A DNA stretch of 6,546 bases from an uncultured Ruminococcus sp. (GTDB lineage: Bacteria > Bacillota > Clostridia > Oscillospirales > CAG-272), in NCBI GenBank assembly GCA_902783905.1, contig CACZSP010000059.1:1-6546 (forward strand), read 5' to 3'. Both the position numbers and the translations under genes were made by a program. The first letter of the stretch is position 1. Each line of letters begins with the position of its first letter. The notes under the pieces were generated by a model. That model saw only the letters and a program-made list of their open reading frames with translations. It did no database searches and was not told the origin of the DNA. Positions 1 to 6,505 of the stretch are shown in pieces.

Positions 1-239
1 CGCCCGTCTGTCCGCATACATTCTTCTCAAAACCGACGGTTTTTCCTCCAGATTCGGTCCTTGAAGTTTCTTTTCCGGATTCGAGAATCGAAAAAGCGCT
101 TGTAACGGTCGACGGAAAGCCGGCCGCGAAGGTCGGCAGGAACGATACGGTTACCGTTCGAGCTTCCTCGCTCAGAACGTCGTTCGTCAGGGTTAAACCG
201 TTGAGATTTTATCAGACACTTCTTCAAAATAAAGAATAA
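1..239 (+). CDS. nadK: NAD kinase, C-terminal fragment (5' end outside the window)
   Basis: This open frame enters from the left edge (first full codon at base 3) and stops with TAA at 237-239, giving about 78 residues. It begins PVCPHTFFSKPTVFP, which matches the conserved NAD kinase stretch of the form TP-hCPH-L--RP-V. It then continues with a beta-rich segment containing VTVDGK and ends in the usual FYQTLL-type C-terminal tail (RVKPLRFYQTLLQNKE). NAD kinase is a cytosolic enzyme that phosphorylates NAD to NADP using ATP or polyphosphate. The catalytic GGDG and NE/D motifs would lie upstream and cannot be checked here. Its position directly before argR and recN is the usual Bacillota order, which supports the call independently. 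The gap to argR is only 13 bp, so co-transcription is likely. The fragment is short but the motif and the context agree. Confidence 0.85.
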   Translation, partial: PVCPHTFFSKPTVFPPDSVLEVSFPDSRIEKALVTVDGKPAAKVGRNDTVTVRASSLRTSFVRVKPLRFYQTLLQNKE

Positions 240-252
240 TTCAGGAGTAGAA

Positions 253-714
253 ATGAAAAACAACAGACAGGCGGTTATTACCGAGCTGATTGAAACCTAT
301 TCGATCGGCAAGCAGGAAGAGCTTATTGCTCTGCTCAAGGAAAGAGGATTCAAGGTCGCTCAGGCGACTGTTTCCCGTGATCTTCGTCAGATGAAGATTG
401 TCAAGACTCCGGACGGCGAGGGCAAATTCAGATTTGTTCTTCCTGTCAAGGATCCCGTTGAGCTTTACGCTGATTACGCGCCGACCTTCGCTTCTTTCAT
501 TATTTCTGCCGAGTATTCTATGAACAACGTTGTCATTAAAACTCACAACGGAATGGCAAATGCCGTCGCTATCGGTCTTGACTCGGTTGATTCGGACGAG
601 ATCCTCGGATGTGTCGCCGGCGACGACTGCATAATCGTTGTTACACGCGGTGAAGAACAGTCAAGATTTGTCTGCGAATCGATAGAATCGATGGTCGCGA
701 AAGCTCATGCTTAA
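253..714 (+). CDS. argR: Arginine repressor ArgR
   Basis: The 153-residue product has the normal ArgR/AhrC length. Residues 1-70 form the winged helix-turn-helix DNA-binding domain, with the recognition-helix signature ATVSRDLRQM (S41, R42, D43). Residues about 80-150 form the oligomerisation and arginine-binding domain, including EILGCVAGDD (residues 116-125), where the paired aspartates D124 and D125 are the family's L-arginine ligands. Family knowledge says the protein is a hexamer that binds ARG boxes when arginine is plentiful, repressing biosynthesis and, in Bacillota, activating catabolism. The start is set by AGGAG at 243-247, five bases before the ATG. The last 8 bp overlap the recN start, the standard nadK-argR-recN arrangement. 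I see no convincing ARG box upstream, so autoregulation is not supported within this window. Confidence 0.96.
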   Translation: MKNNRQAVITELIETYSIGKQEELIALLKERGFKVAQATVSRDLRQMKIVKTPDGEGKFRFVLPVKDPVELYADYAPTFASFIISAEYSMNNVVIKTHNGMANAVAIGLDSVDSDEILGCVAGDDCIIVVTRGEEQSRFVCESIESMVAKAHA

Positions 715-2395
715 ATACCTTTCGATATCAAACGCTGCCGTAATCAAATATATCGAACTCGAGCCCTGCCCCGGATTCAACGCGGTAACCGGAGTCACCG
801 GCGCGGGGAAATCGATCCTTGCCGACTGCATCGGTTTTATGCTCGGAAAAAAGACGACGACCGACCTTATCCGCAGCGGAGAAGAACGGTTGAGCGTTTC
901 GATGCTGTTTTCGGAAATCGGTCCGGACGCCGCCGAGTATCTTTCAACGCTCGGAATTGAAGCCGAAGACGGTGAAATGCTTGCCGAAAAGGTGCTTTCG
1001 CGTGACGGAAGGACGTCCTGCCGGGTAAACGGGAAAACCGTAACGAAGCAGATCCTTTCATCAGCCTGCGGAGTGCTCGCGTCGCTTCATGCGCAGAATG
1101 ATTCCATAACCGTGCTTGATATGCGTACGCGTATAGGTATTCTTGATTCTGCGGCCGGGTCGTCTCCTCTTCTGAAGGCGTACAAAAAGTGTTACGACGA
1201 ATGCTCTGAGCTTTCGAAAAAGCTTGCCGAAACAAGAAAAAACGAATCCGATTCCGCTGATCTTAAGGAGATTCTGACTCACAGAGTCAGGGAGATCGAC
1301 GCGGCAAAACTCATTCCCGGGGAGGTTGAAACCCTGACGCGTGAGCGCGACCTTCTGAAAAACTCCGAAAAGATTTCGAAAGCCGTCGACGCTGCGCTTC
1401 GGGCGATTTATTCCAACGAAAAGGGTATCACTGCTTCTTATCTTGCTGGTAAGGCGGCTTCTTCTCTTGACAGGATCGTTCCTCTTGTTCCCGAGATGAT
1501 TCCTCTCTGCGAAAGACTTCGTGAATGCGTATACGAGCTTGACGAGATATCGTCAACGCTGAAGGAATCGGTTTCCGGAGTTTACCGTGAAGACGCAGAA
1601 GCGAGACTTGACGAAATAGAGGACAGACTGTATCTGATTTCGTCTCTGAAAAGAAAGTATTCGGCAGCCGATATTGACGGGCTCCTTCAAATCAGAAACG
1701 AATCGGCCGAAAAGCTGGAAAAGATAGACAAATCCGAATTTGAAGCGGATGAACTCAAAAAGCGGCTGGAAAAGGCGGTTTCATCCCGTGATTCCGCCGC
1801 GGCGGCGCTGACCGGAGCAAGAAGAAAGATAGCCGCGGAAATCGAGAAAAGTGTTCTTGACACCCTTGAATATCTTGATATGCCGAAGGCGGTTTTCAGA
1901 ATCGACGTTTCGGAATCGGAAACGCCACGTCCCGACGGATATGACTGCGTAGACTTTCTCTTGTCGGCAAATCAGGGAGAACCGATGATGCAGATTGAAA
2001 AATGCGCATCCGGAGGAGAGCTTTCACGTGTAATGCTTGCGATCAGCTGCGCTCTTTCTTCTCCCGGATCCGGAAAAACACTGGTTTTCGACGAAATCGA
2101 CACCGGCATCTCGGGAAGCACGTCGAGAAAGATCGGCTACAAGCTGCTCGACGCGTCTGCTTCATCACAAATTATTTGTATAACTCATTCGGCTCAGATA
2201 GCATCGCTTGCCGAATGTCATTTCAGAATTTCCAAATCGGAAGTCGCTTCGAGGACCGAGTCGTCAGTTTCGGTGCTTGCGGGAGACGAAAGGACCGATG
2301 AAATCGCCCGCATTCTCGGCGGAATCAACGTGTCGGCATCGCAAAGGGAAGCAGCTTTCGATATGCTCGATAAAAAAGACAGAGGGAACACATGA
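707..2395 (+). CDS. recN: DNA repair protein RecN
   Basis: This is a 562-residue SMC-like ATPase of normal RecN length. It acts on the nucleoid at double-strand breaks, where RecN is recruited early and promotes RecA-dependent end pairing. Visible parts are the N-terminal ATPase half with Walker A GVTGAGKS (residues 29-36), the Q-loop region LHAQND (about 127-132), a central coiled coil at roughly 150-370 rich in E, K, L and R, the ABC signature SGGELSR (435-441), Walker B LVFDEID (459-465) and the switch histidine in ITHSAQ (H494). Several positions depart from the RecN consensus: V30 where GETGAGKS usually has E, HAQND where HGQHE/D is usual, and SAQ where LPQ is usual. The core catalytic residues (K35, S36, Q130, D462, E463, H494) are present, so activity is expected. 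The start codon lies inside the argR 3' end with only a weak Shine-Dalgarno, suggesting translational coupling. Confidence 0.95.
   Translation: MLKYLSISNAAVIKYIELEPCPGFNAVTGVTGAGKSILADCIGFMLGKKTTTDLIRSGEERLSVSMLFSEIGPDAAEYLSTLGIEAEDGEMLAEKVLSRDGRTSCRVNGKTVTKQILSSACGVLASLHAQNDSITVLDMRTRIGILDSAAGSSPLLKAYKKCYDECSELSKKLAETRKNESDSADLKEILTHRVREIDAAKLIPGEVETLTRERDLLKNSEKISKAVDAALRAIYSNEKGITASYLAGKAASSLDRIVPLVPEMIPLCERLRECVYELDEISSTLKESVSGVYREDAEARLDEIEDRLYLISSLKRKYSAADIDGLLQIRNESAEKLEKIDKSEFEADELKKRLEKAVSSRDSAAAALTGARRKIAAEIEKSVLDTLEYLDMPKAVFRIDVSESETPRPDGYDCVDFLLSANQGEPMMQIEKCASGGELSRVMLAISCALSSPGSGKTLVFDEIDTGISGSTSRKIGYKLLDASASSQIICITHSAQIASLAECHFRISKSEVASRTESSVSVLAGDERTDEIARILGGINVSASQREAAFDMLDKKDRGNT
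2381..2394 (+). promoter_or_regulatory. argS ribosome binding site inside the recN 3' end
   Basis: AGAGGG at 2381-2386 sits five bases before the ATG at 2392, within the last codons of recN. The start codon overlaps the recN stop as ATGA. This fixes the argS start and points to termination-reinitiation coupling between the two genes. Confidence 0.75.
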
Positions 2396-4110
2396 CGTTT
2401 TTCAAACAGTATATAGCGCAGACGGTTTCCGGCGCGCTTCCGGCTTTTTTCGCCGGTGCGGAGGTTCCGGCCGACGAGATTGTCTCGCTTATAGAGTATC
2501 CGCCCGATACTTCGATGGGCGACCTCGCTCTTCCGTGCTTCAAGCTTTCCAGGACTCTTCGCCGCTCGCCGGTTCAGATCGCGCTTGCTCTGGAACAGAT
2601 CCTTTCCGGCTCCGAAGCCGTTGAAGCAAAAGCTCTGAACGGCTATCTGAACTTCAGGATCAAAGACGACGCGCTGGTCAATACCGTCTTGTCCGCCGTT
2701 GAAGAAAAAGGCGCGAAATACGGCTCCTCCGGTTCCGGAGAAGGAAAGACGGTCGTACTCGACTATTCTTCTCCGAACGTTGCAAAGCCTTTTCACATCG
2801 GCCATCTCGGAACGACCGTCATAGGCCATTCTCTTAAAAAGCTTCACGAATTCGAAGGTTATAAATGCATCGGCATTAATTATCTGGGCGACTGGGGCAC
2901 TCAGTTCGGCAAACTTATCGTCGCATACAGAAAATGGGGCTGCAAAGAAGCCGTCGAAAGCGGAGGCATCGACGAACTCGTTTCGCTTTACGTGAAATTT
3001 CACGCCGAAGCGGAGAGCGATCCGTCTCTCAACGATCAGGCACGCGCGGAGTTCCATAAACTCGAGGAACACGACGAAGACAATACGAAGCTCTGGAAAT
3101 GGTTCGTCGAGATAAGTCTCAGAGAATACGAAAAAACCTACAAACAGCTGGGGATTACCTTTGATTCTTATGCCGGCGAGAGTTTTTACTCCGACAAAAT
3201 GCCGGCTCAGGTCGAAAAGCTGAGAGAACTGGGCCTTCTTAAGATTGACGACGGCGCGTCAATCGTCGATCTGGAGAAATACGGTATGCCTCCTTGTCTG
3301 ATTCTCAAAAAGGACGGGTCTACCCTTTATCCCACGCGTGATATCGCCGCCGCCTATTACAGACACGAAACGTACCGGTTCGACAAGGCGATATACGTGA
3401 CTGCCGCTCAGCAGTCCCTTCATTTCGCCCAGTGGTTCAAGGTGGTCGAACTTATGGGGTACGACTGGTACGACAAGCTCGTACACGTCCCCTACGGGAC
3501 AGTCAGCATAAACGGGGAGAAGATTGCCACAAGGACGGGAAACGTCATTCTTCTGCGCGATCTGCTGTCTCTCGCGATTGCCAAGGTACGCGGTATTACA
3601 AAGGAGAAAAACCCCGGAATGCCGGACGAACAGCTCGACGAGATCGCGGAAACGGTAGGCGTCGGAGCCGTGGTGTTCTATTATCTTTCAAACAACCGCA
3701 TAAAGGATATCAATTTTGTACTTGAGGACGCTCTTTCGTACGAAGGCAACACGGGTCCGTACGTTCAGTACACTTACGCAAGGACCTGTTCGCTTATCGA
3801 TAAAGGCGTGGCCGTCGAAAAGCCGGAAAAATTCTTGATATCGACCGAAGAGGAGCACCGGCTCTGCGTTTTGCTTTCGATGTTCCCCGAGAGAGTCGGC
3901 GCGGCGATAGAATCTTACGAGCCGTCGTTTATCACAAGATACATTATCGATCTTTGCACGGCGTACAACAGGTTCTATCATGAGTGTCCGATCCTTTCGG
4001 TTTCCGATCCCGCGGTCAGCGGTACGAGGGTTTGGCTTACCAAAGCGACCTCGACCGTCCTTGAGAACGCCTTTTCTCTTATATGTCTTAAGACTATAAA
4101 ACAAATCTGA
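2392..4110 (+). CDS. argS: Arginyl-tRNA synthetase
   Basis: This 572-residue class I synthetase charges tRNA-Arg with arginine using ATP in the cytosol, and needs bound tRNA to activate the amino acid. Residues 1-110 match the ArgRS-specific N-terminal (Add-1) domain. The Rossmann catalytic domain follows, with SSPNVAKPFHIGHL, in which HIGH is residues 135-138 and K132 is the conserved upstream lysine. NYLGDWGTQFG is at 163-173, LYPTRDIAAAY begins near 312, and the KMSKS-equivalent loop reads KIATRTGN (377-384). Residues from about 450 form the DALR anticodon-binding domain, with YEGNTGPYVQYTYAR and YNRFYHECPIL. ArgRS enzymes normally lack the second KMSKS lysine, so that absence is expected. 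RTG instead of RKG is less common. The extreme C-terminus reads LICLKTIKQI instead of the usual LLGI--PERM, at the same length. The protein looks full length. Its location after recN and close to argR is notable. Confidence 0.97.
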   Translation: MTFFKQYIAQTVSGALPAFFAGAEVPADEIVSLIEYPPDTSMGDLALPCFKLSRTLRRSPVQIALALEQILSGSEAVEAKALNGYLNFRIKDDALVNTVLSAVEEKGAKYGSSGSGEGKTVVLDYSSPNVAKPFHIGHLGTTVIGHSLKKLHEFEGYKCIGINYLGDWGTQFGKLIVAYRKWGCKEAVESGGIDELVSLYVKFHAEAESDPSLNDQARAEFHKLEEHDEDNTKLWKWFVEISLREYEKTYKQLGITFDSYAGESFYSDKMPAQVEKLRELGLLKIDDGASIVDLEKYGMPPCLILKKDGSTLYPTRDIAAAYYRHETYRFDKAIYVTAAQQSLHFAQWFKVVELMGYDWYDKLVHVPYGTVSINGEKIATRTGNVILLRDLLSLAIAKVRGITKEKNPGMPDEQLDEIAETVGVGAVVFYYLSNNRIKDINFVLEDALSYEGNTGPYVQYTYARTCSLIDKGVAVEKPEKFLISTEEEHRLCVLLSMFPERVGAAIESYEPSFITRYIIDLCTAYNRFYHECPILSVSDPAVSGTRVWLTKATSTVLENAFSLICLKTIKQI

Positions 4111-4125
4111 ATGTGAGGTATAAAA

Positions 4126-4857
4126 ATGTCAGGACACAGCAAATGGAGCAATATCAAACATAAAAAAGAAAAGACCGACGCCCAGAAGGCAAAAGTCTTT
4201 ACGAAGATCGGAAAAGAAATCACCATAGCCGTCAAGGAAGGGGGAGCCGATCCGGTATCCAACTCCAAGCTTCGCGATCTTATTGCGAAGGCAAAGGCAA
4301 ACAACGTTCCCAACGACAATATCGAAAGGACAATAAAAAAGGCTGCGGGTGCGGAAAACGTAAATTACGAGGAAATTACGTACGAGGGATACGGTCCTTC
4401 CGGAGTTGCCGTGATCGTTGAAACGACTACCGACAACCGCAACCGCACGGCCGGAAACGTCAGGGCGTATTTTTCAAAATATCACGGAAATCTCGGCCAG
4501 TCGGGCTGCGTCGGATTTATGTTCGACGACAGGGGGCTTATCATCATATCCAACGAGGACGGAGATATCGACGAGGACAAGCTGATGGAGTGCGCTCTCG
4601 AGGCGGGCGCTTCGGATTTCTCGGCTGACGAGGATCTCTTTGAAATCTACACCGAACCCGACGACGTCTATGCGGTTTCGGAAGCCGTTGAAGCCGCCGG
4701 ATACAAAATCGAATCGGCTGAAAAAACAAAGATTCCGCAGACGACCGTCGAACTTACGAACGAGGATGATATCAAGTTCATGGGACTGCTCATCGAGAAG
4801 CTCGAGGATGACGACGACGTCATGAACGTTTATCACAACTGGGAGAACGCCGAGTAA
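4126..4857 (+). CDS. yebC: YebC/PmpR/TACO1-family protein
   Basis: The 243-residue product is full length for the family and opens with the signature MSGHSKWSNIKHKK. Other family blocks are NVPNDNIERTIKKAAG in the N-terminal helical domain, YEGYGPSGVAV (from residue 86), TTDNRNRTAGNVR (about 101-113), GNLGQSGCVGFMFDDRG (from 121) and the closing acidic DDDDVMNVYHNWE. Members were long annotated as DNA-binding transcriptional regulators. More recent work on bacterial YebC and mitochondrial TACO1 supports a role on the ribosome in relieving stalls, notably at proline-rich stretches, so either label should be treated as family-level. GAGG at 4115-4118 lies seven bases before the ATG and 15 bp separate it from argS, so it is probably co-transcribed. 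The neighbouring tRNA synthetase fits a translation role, but that link is inference. Confidence 0.95.
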   Translation: MSGHSKWSNIKHKKEKTDAQKAKVFTKIGKEITIAVKEGGADPVSNSKLRDLIAKAKANNVPNDNIERTIKKAAGAENVNYEEITYEGYGPSGVAVIVETTTDNRNRTAGNVRAYFSKYHGNLGQSGCVGFMFDDRGLIIISNEDGDIDEDKLMECALEAGASDFSADEDLFEIYTEPDDVYAVSEAVEAAGYKIESAEKTKIPQTTVELTNEDDIKFMGLLIEKLEDDDDVMNVYHNWENAE

Positions 4858-4895
4858 TCCGGTATTAATCCTTTCCGAAATAATCAGGAGCAGAT

Positions 4896-6353
4896 ATGAA
4901 CAGATACAAAAAACTCGCTTCAAACACGGCTGTTTTTGCCATCGGGACGTTCCTGTCCAAACTTCTGTCATATCTGCTCATCTTTTTATATACAAGGATA
5001 CTGACAAGGACGGAAATATCGGACGCCGAAATGCTTCAGCTCGTTTCAAATCTTATAATGCCGGTCGCCGCAGTCGGCGTCTGCGACGCGCTTATGAGAT
5101 TCACAATTGATGCCGGAGACCGGCGGAAAGAGGTTTTTTCGTCTTCTATAGCAATTCTTCTCGGCGGTACCGTCGGTTTTCTTCTGCTGTCACCTGTTCT
5201 TCTTTTGTTTGACGCGCTGGGAAAATACGTCTGGCTAATAGTTCTTTTCGTCGTTTGCGCAAACCTTCAGATGGCGGTATCCTTTTACGTCAGGTCGATG
5301 GGGTATACCAGGCTTTACGCCGTTCAGGGGATAATGAATACCCTTCTGACAATACTCTTCAATCTCCTTCTTCTGTTTGTCCTTAAGCTTGGAGTAACCG
5401 GTTTTATTCTCTCGATTACGCTCGCGAATTTCGTCGTTACCGTCTTCCTTTTCGTCATAATGAAGATGTGGCGCGATATAAGCGCGCAGGACGTCCGCAG
5501 AAGCACCGTAAAGGCCTTACTGCTGTACGGTATACCGATGATACCCACCACGATTCTGTGGACTCTGACGAATCTCAGCGACCATCTGATCGTGCGTACC
5601 TTCGTGGACGGCGGTTCGGAGGAACGCGTCAACGACGGTCTGTTCGTCTGTTCGTACAAGATTCCCAACGTTCTGACACTTATAACAACAGTATTTATTG
5701 AGGCGTGGCAGCTCTCCGCCGTCAATGACGCGAAGGACGGAGAGGACAGGGCTGAATTCTTCGAGAGAGTGTTTTCGGGTTACAGCAGCGTAATATTCAT
5801 GGCGGCGTCGGTGCTGACGGCCCTGGCGAAACATCTTCTTGTCGTACTTGCCGATCCGAAGTTTTTCGATGCCTGGAGTTTTATCCCGTCCCTCATGGTT
5901 GCCACCGTTTTTTCGGCGTTTTCAACCTTTATTTCAAGCGTTTATTCGGTTAAAAAGAAAAGTCTTCCCGCTTTTCTCACGGCTCTGGCAGGCGCATTGA
6001 TAAATATCTCGGTTTCGCTTCTTCTTGTCGGATCCCTCGGAGTTCAGGGAGTGGCAGTTGGAACGCTTGTCAGTTATCTTTCGCTTTTCGTTATCAGATC
6101 GGTAATTGCCGGAAGATACGTAAAATTCAATCTCCACGTACCTAAACTTTCCGTCAATGCCGTTATCCTTTCGGTTCAGGCGGTTTTCATGATTCTTGCA
6201 TTTCCGAAGGGCGATCTGCTTTCGGTACCGGTATGGTTCCTCGTTCAGTGCGCTTTTGTCTTAATCGTCGTTCTTGTCAATCTCAGAAGCATTCTCTCCG
6301 GGATAAGACTTGTTCTCGGCAGATTCATAAGGAGAGGAAAGAGTGCCGAATAA
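4896..6353 (+). CDS. Oligosaccharide flippase-like (MOP/MATE superfamily) membrane protein
   Basis: This 485-residue hydrophobic protein has about 14 predicted membrane segments, near residues 11-33, 48-66, 81-105, 111-131, 144-163, 167-189, 207-225, 256-272, 298-318, 328-350, 358-379, 383-404, 418-436 and 443-463. The N-terminus (SNTAVFAIGTFLSKLLSYLLIFLYTR, read in parts) and the mid-protein YGIPMIPTTILWTLTNLSDH resemble the polysaccharide biosynthesis/Wzx branch of the MOP superfamily. Such proteins move undecaprenyl-linked sugars or similar lipid-linked precursors across the cytoplasmic membrane. The substrate cannot be read from the sequence, and no glycosyltransferase or polymerase lies within the window to suggest one. 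MurJ or a sporulation-type flippase (SpoVB) are less likely alternatives within the same superfamily. AGGAG at 4886-4890 is five bases before the ATG. It follows yebC by 38 bp with no clear promoter, so it is probably the last gene of this operon. The C-terminus is basic (RRGKSAE). Confidence 0.82.
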   Translation: MNRYKKLASNTAVFAIGTFLSKLLSYLLIFLYTRILTRTEISDAEMLQLVSNLIMPVAAVGVCDALMRFTIDAGDRRKEVFSSSIAILLGGTVGFLLLSPVLLLFDALGKYVWLIVLFVVCANLQMAVSFYVRSMGYTRLYAVQGIMNTLLTILFNLLLLFVLKLGVTGFILSITLANFVVTVFLFVIMKMWRDISAQDVRRSTVKALLLYGIPMIPTTILWTLTNLSDHLIVRTFVDGGSEERVNDGLFVCSYKIPNVLTLITTVFIEAWQLSAVNDAKDGEDRAEFFERVFSGYSSVIFMAASVLTALAKHLLVVLADPKFFDAWSFIPSLMVATVFSAFSTFISSVYSVKKKSLPAFLTALAGALINISVSLLLVGSLGVQGVAVGTLVSYLSLFVIRSVIAGRYVKFNLHVPKLSVNAVILSVQAVFMILAFPKGDLLSVPVWFLVQCAFVLIVVLVNLRSILSGIRLVLGRFIRRGKSAE

Positions 6354-6430
6354 TTAAGGCAATACCGCACAATTCGACGCACGGATCTTGCCGGCTGATT
6401 TTCCGTCTGTTTCCGCGTCGAAATCAGGGA

Positions 6431-6465
6431 TTGTTTAAAAACTTGCTTAGCGAGTTTTTAAACAA
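6431..6465. repeat. Long AT-rich inverted repeat (16 bp arms, 3 nt loop)
   Basis: The left arm TTGTTTAAAAACTTGC (6431-6446) and the right arm GCGAGTTTTTAAACAA (6450-6465) pair fully apart from one T.G wobble, around a TTA loop. GGG at 6427-6429 and CCC at 6466-6468 can add three more pairs if A6430 bulges. No T-tract follows, so it is not a standard intrinsic terminator. It could act as an RNA 3'-end stabiliser or be part of a mobile palindromic element. Confidence 0.8.
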
Positions 6466-6470
6466 CCCGT

Positions 6471-6484
6471 CGAGAAATTTCTCG
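6471..6484. repeat. Perfect 14 bp palindrome
   Basis: CGAGAAATTTCTCG is identical to its reverse complement. As RNA it would give only a five-pair stem with an AATT loop, so a strong hairpin is doubtful. Its last two bases are shared with the start of the terminator stem. Confidence 0.7.
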
Positions 6485-6505
6485 TCGCGAGACCGCGACG
6501 TTTTT
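6483..6505 (+). terminator. Rho-independent terminator of the argR-recN-argS-yebC-flippase operon
   Basis: The stem CGTCGCG (6483-6489) pairs perfectly with CGCGACG (6494-6500) around an AGAC loop. It is followed at once by TTTTT (6501-6505), and after GCACG by another five T residues. The GC-rich stem plus T-tract on the plus strand is the classical intrinsic terminator layout. It lies 130 bp after the flippase stop codon, with no earlier hairpin carrying a T-tract. Confidence 0.75.

Noticed and set aside
234..242. GAATAATTC palindrome just before argR as a possible ARG box
   Set aside because: ARG boxes have two half-sites of the TGAAT/ATTCA type separated by about four A/T bases. Here only one base separates GAAT from ATTC, and a second box is missing. 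It also overlaps the nadK stop codon.
2218..3072. Long minus-strand open frame (284 codons) opposite recN and argS
   Set aside because: It lies fully antisense to two well-identified genes, its translation shows no recognisable domain, and it is explained by codon bias of the plus-strand genes.
4858..4895. Possible promoter between yebC and the flippase gene
   Set aside because: No pair of -35 and -10 boxes with sensible spacing is visible in the 38 bp, and the A/T-rich bases are accounted for by the ribosome binding site leader.
4474..4971. Minus-strand open frame opposite yebC and the flippase start
   Set aside because: It is antisense to conserved YebC blocks and has no recognisable protein features.
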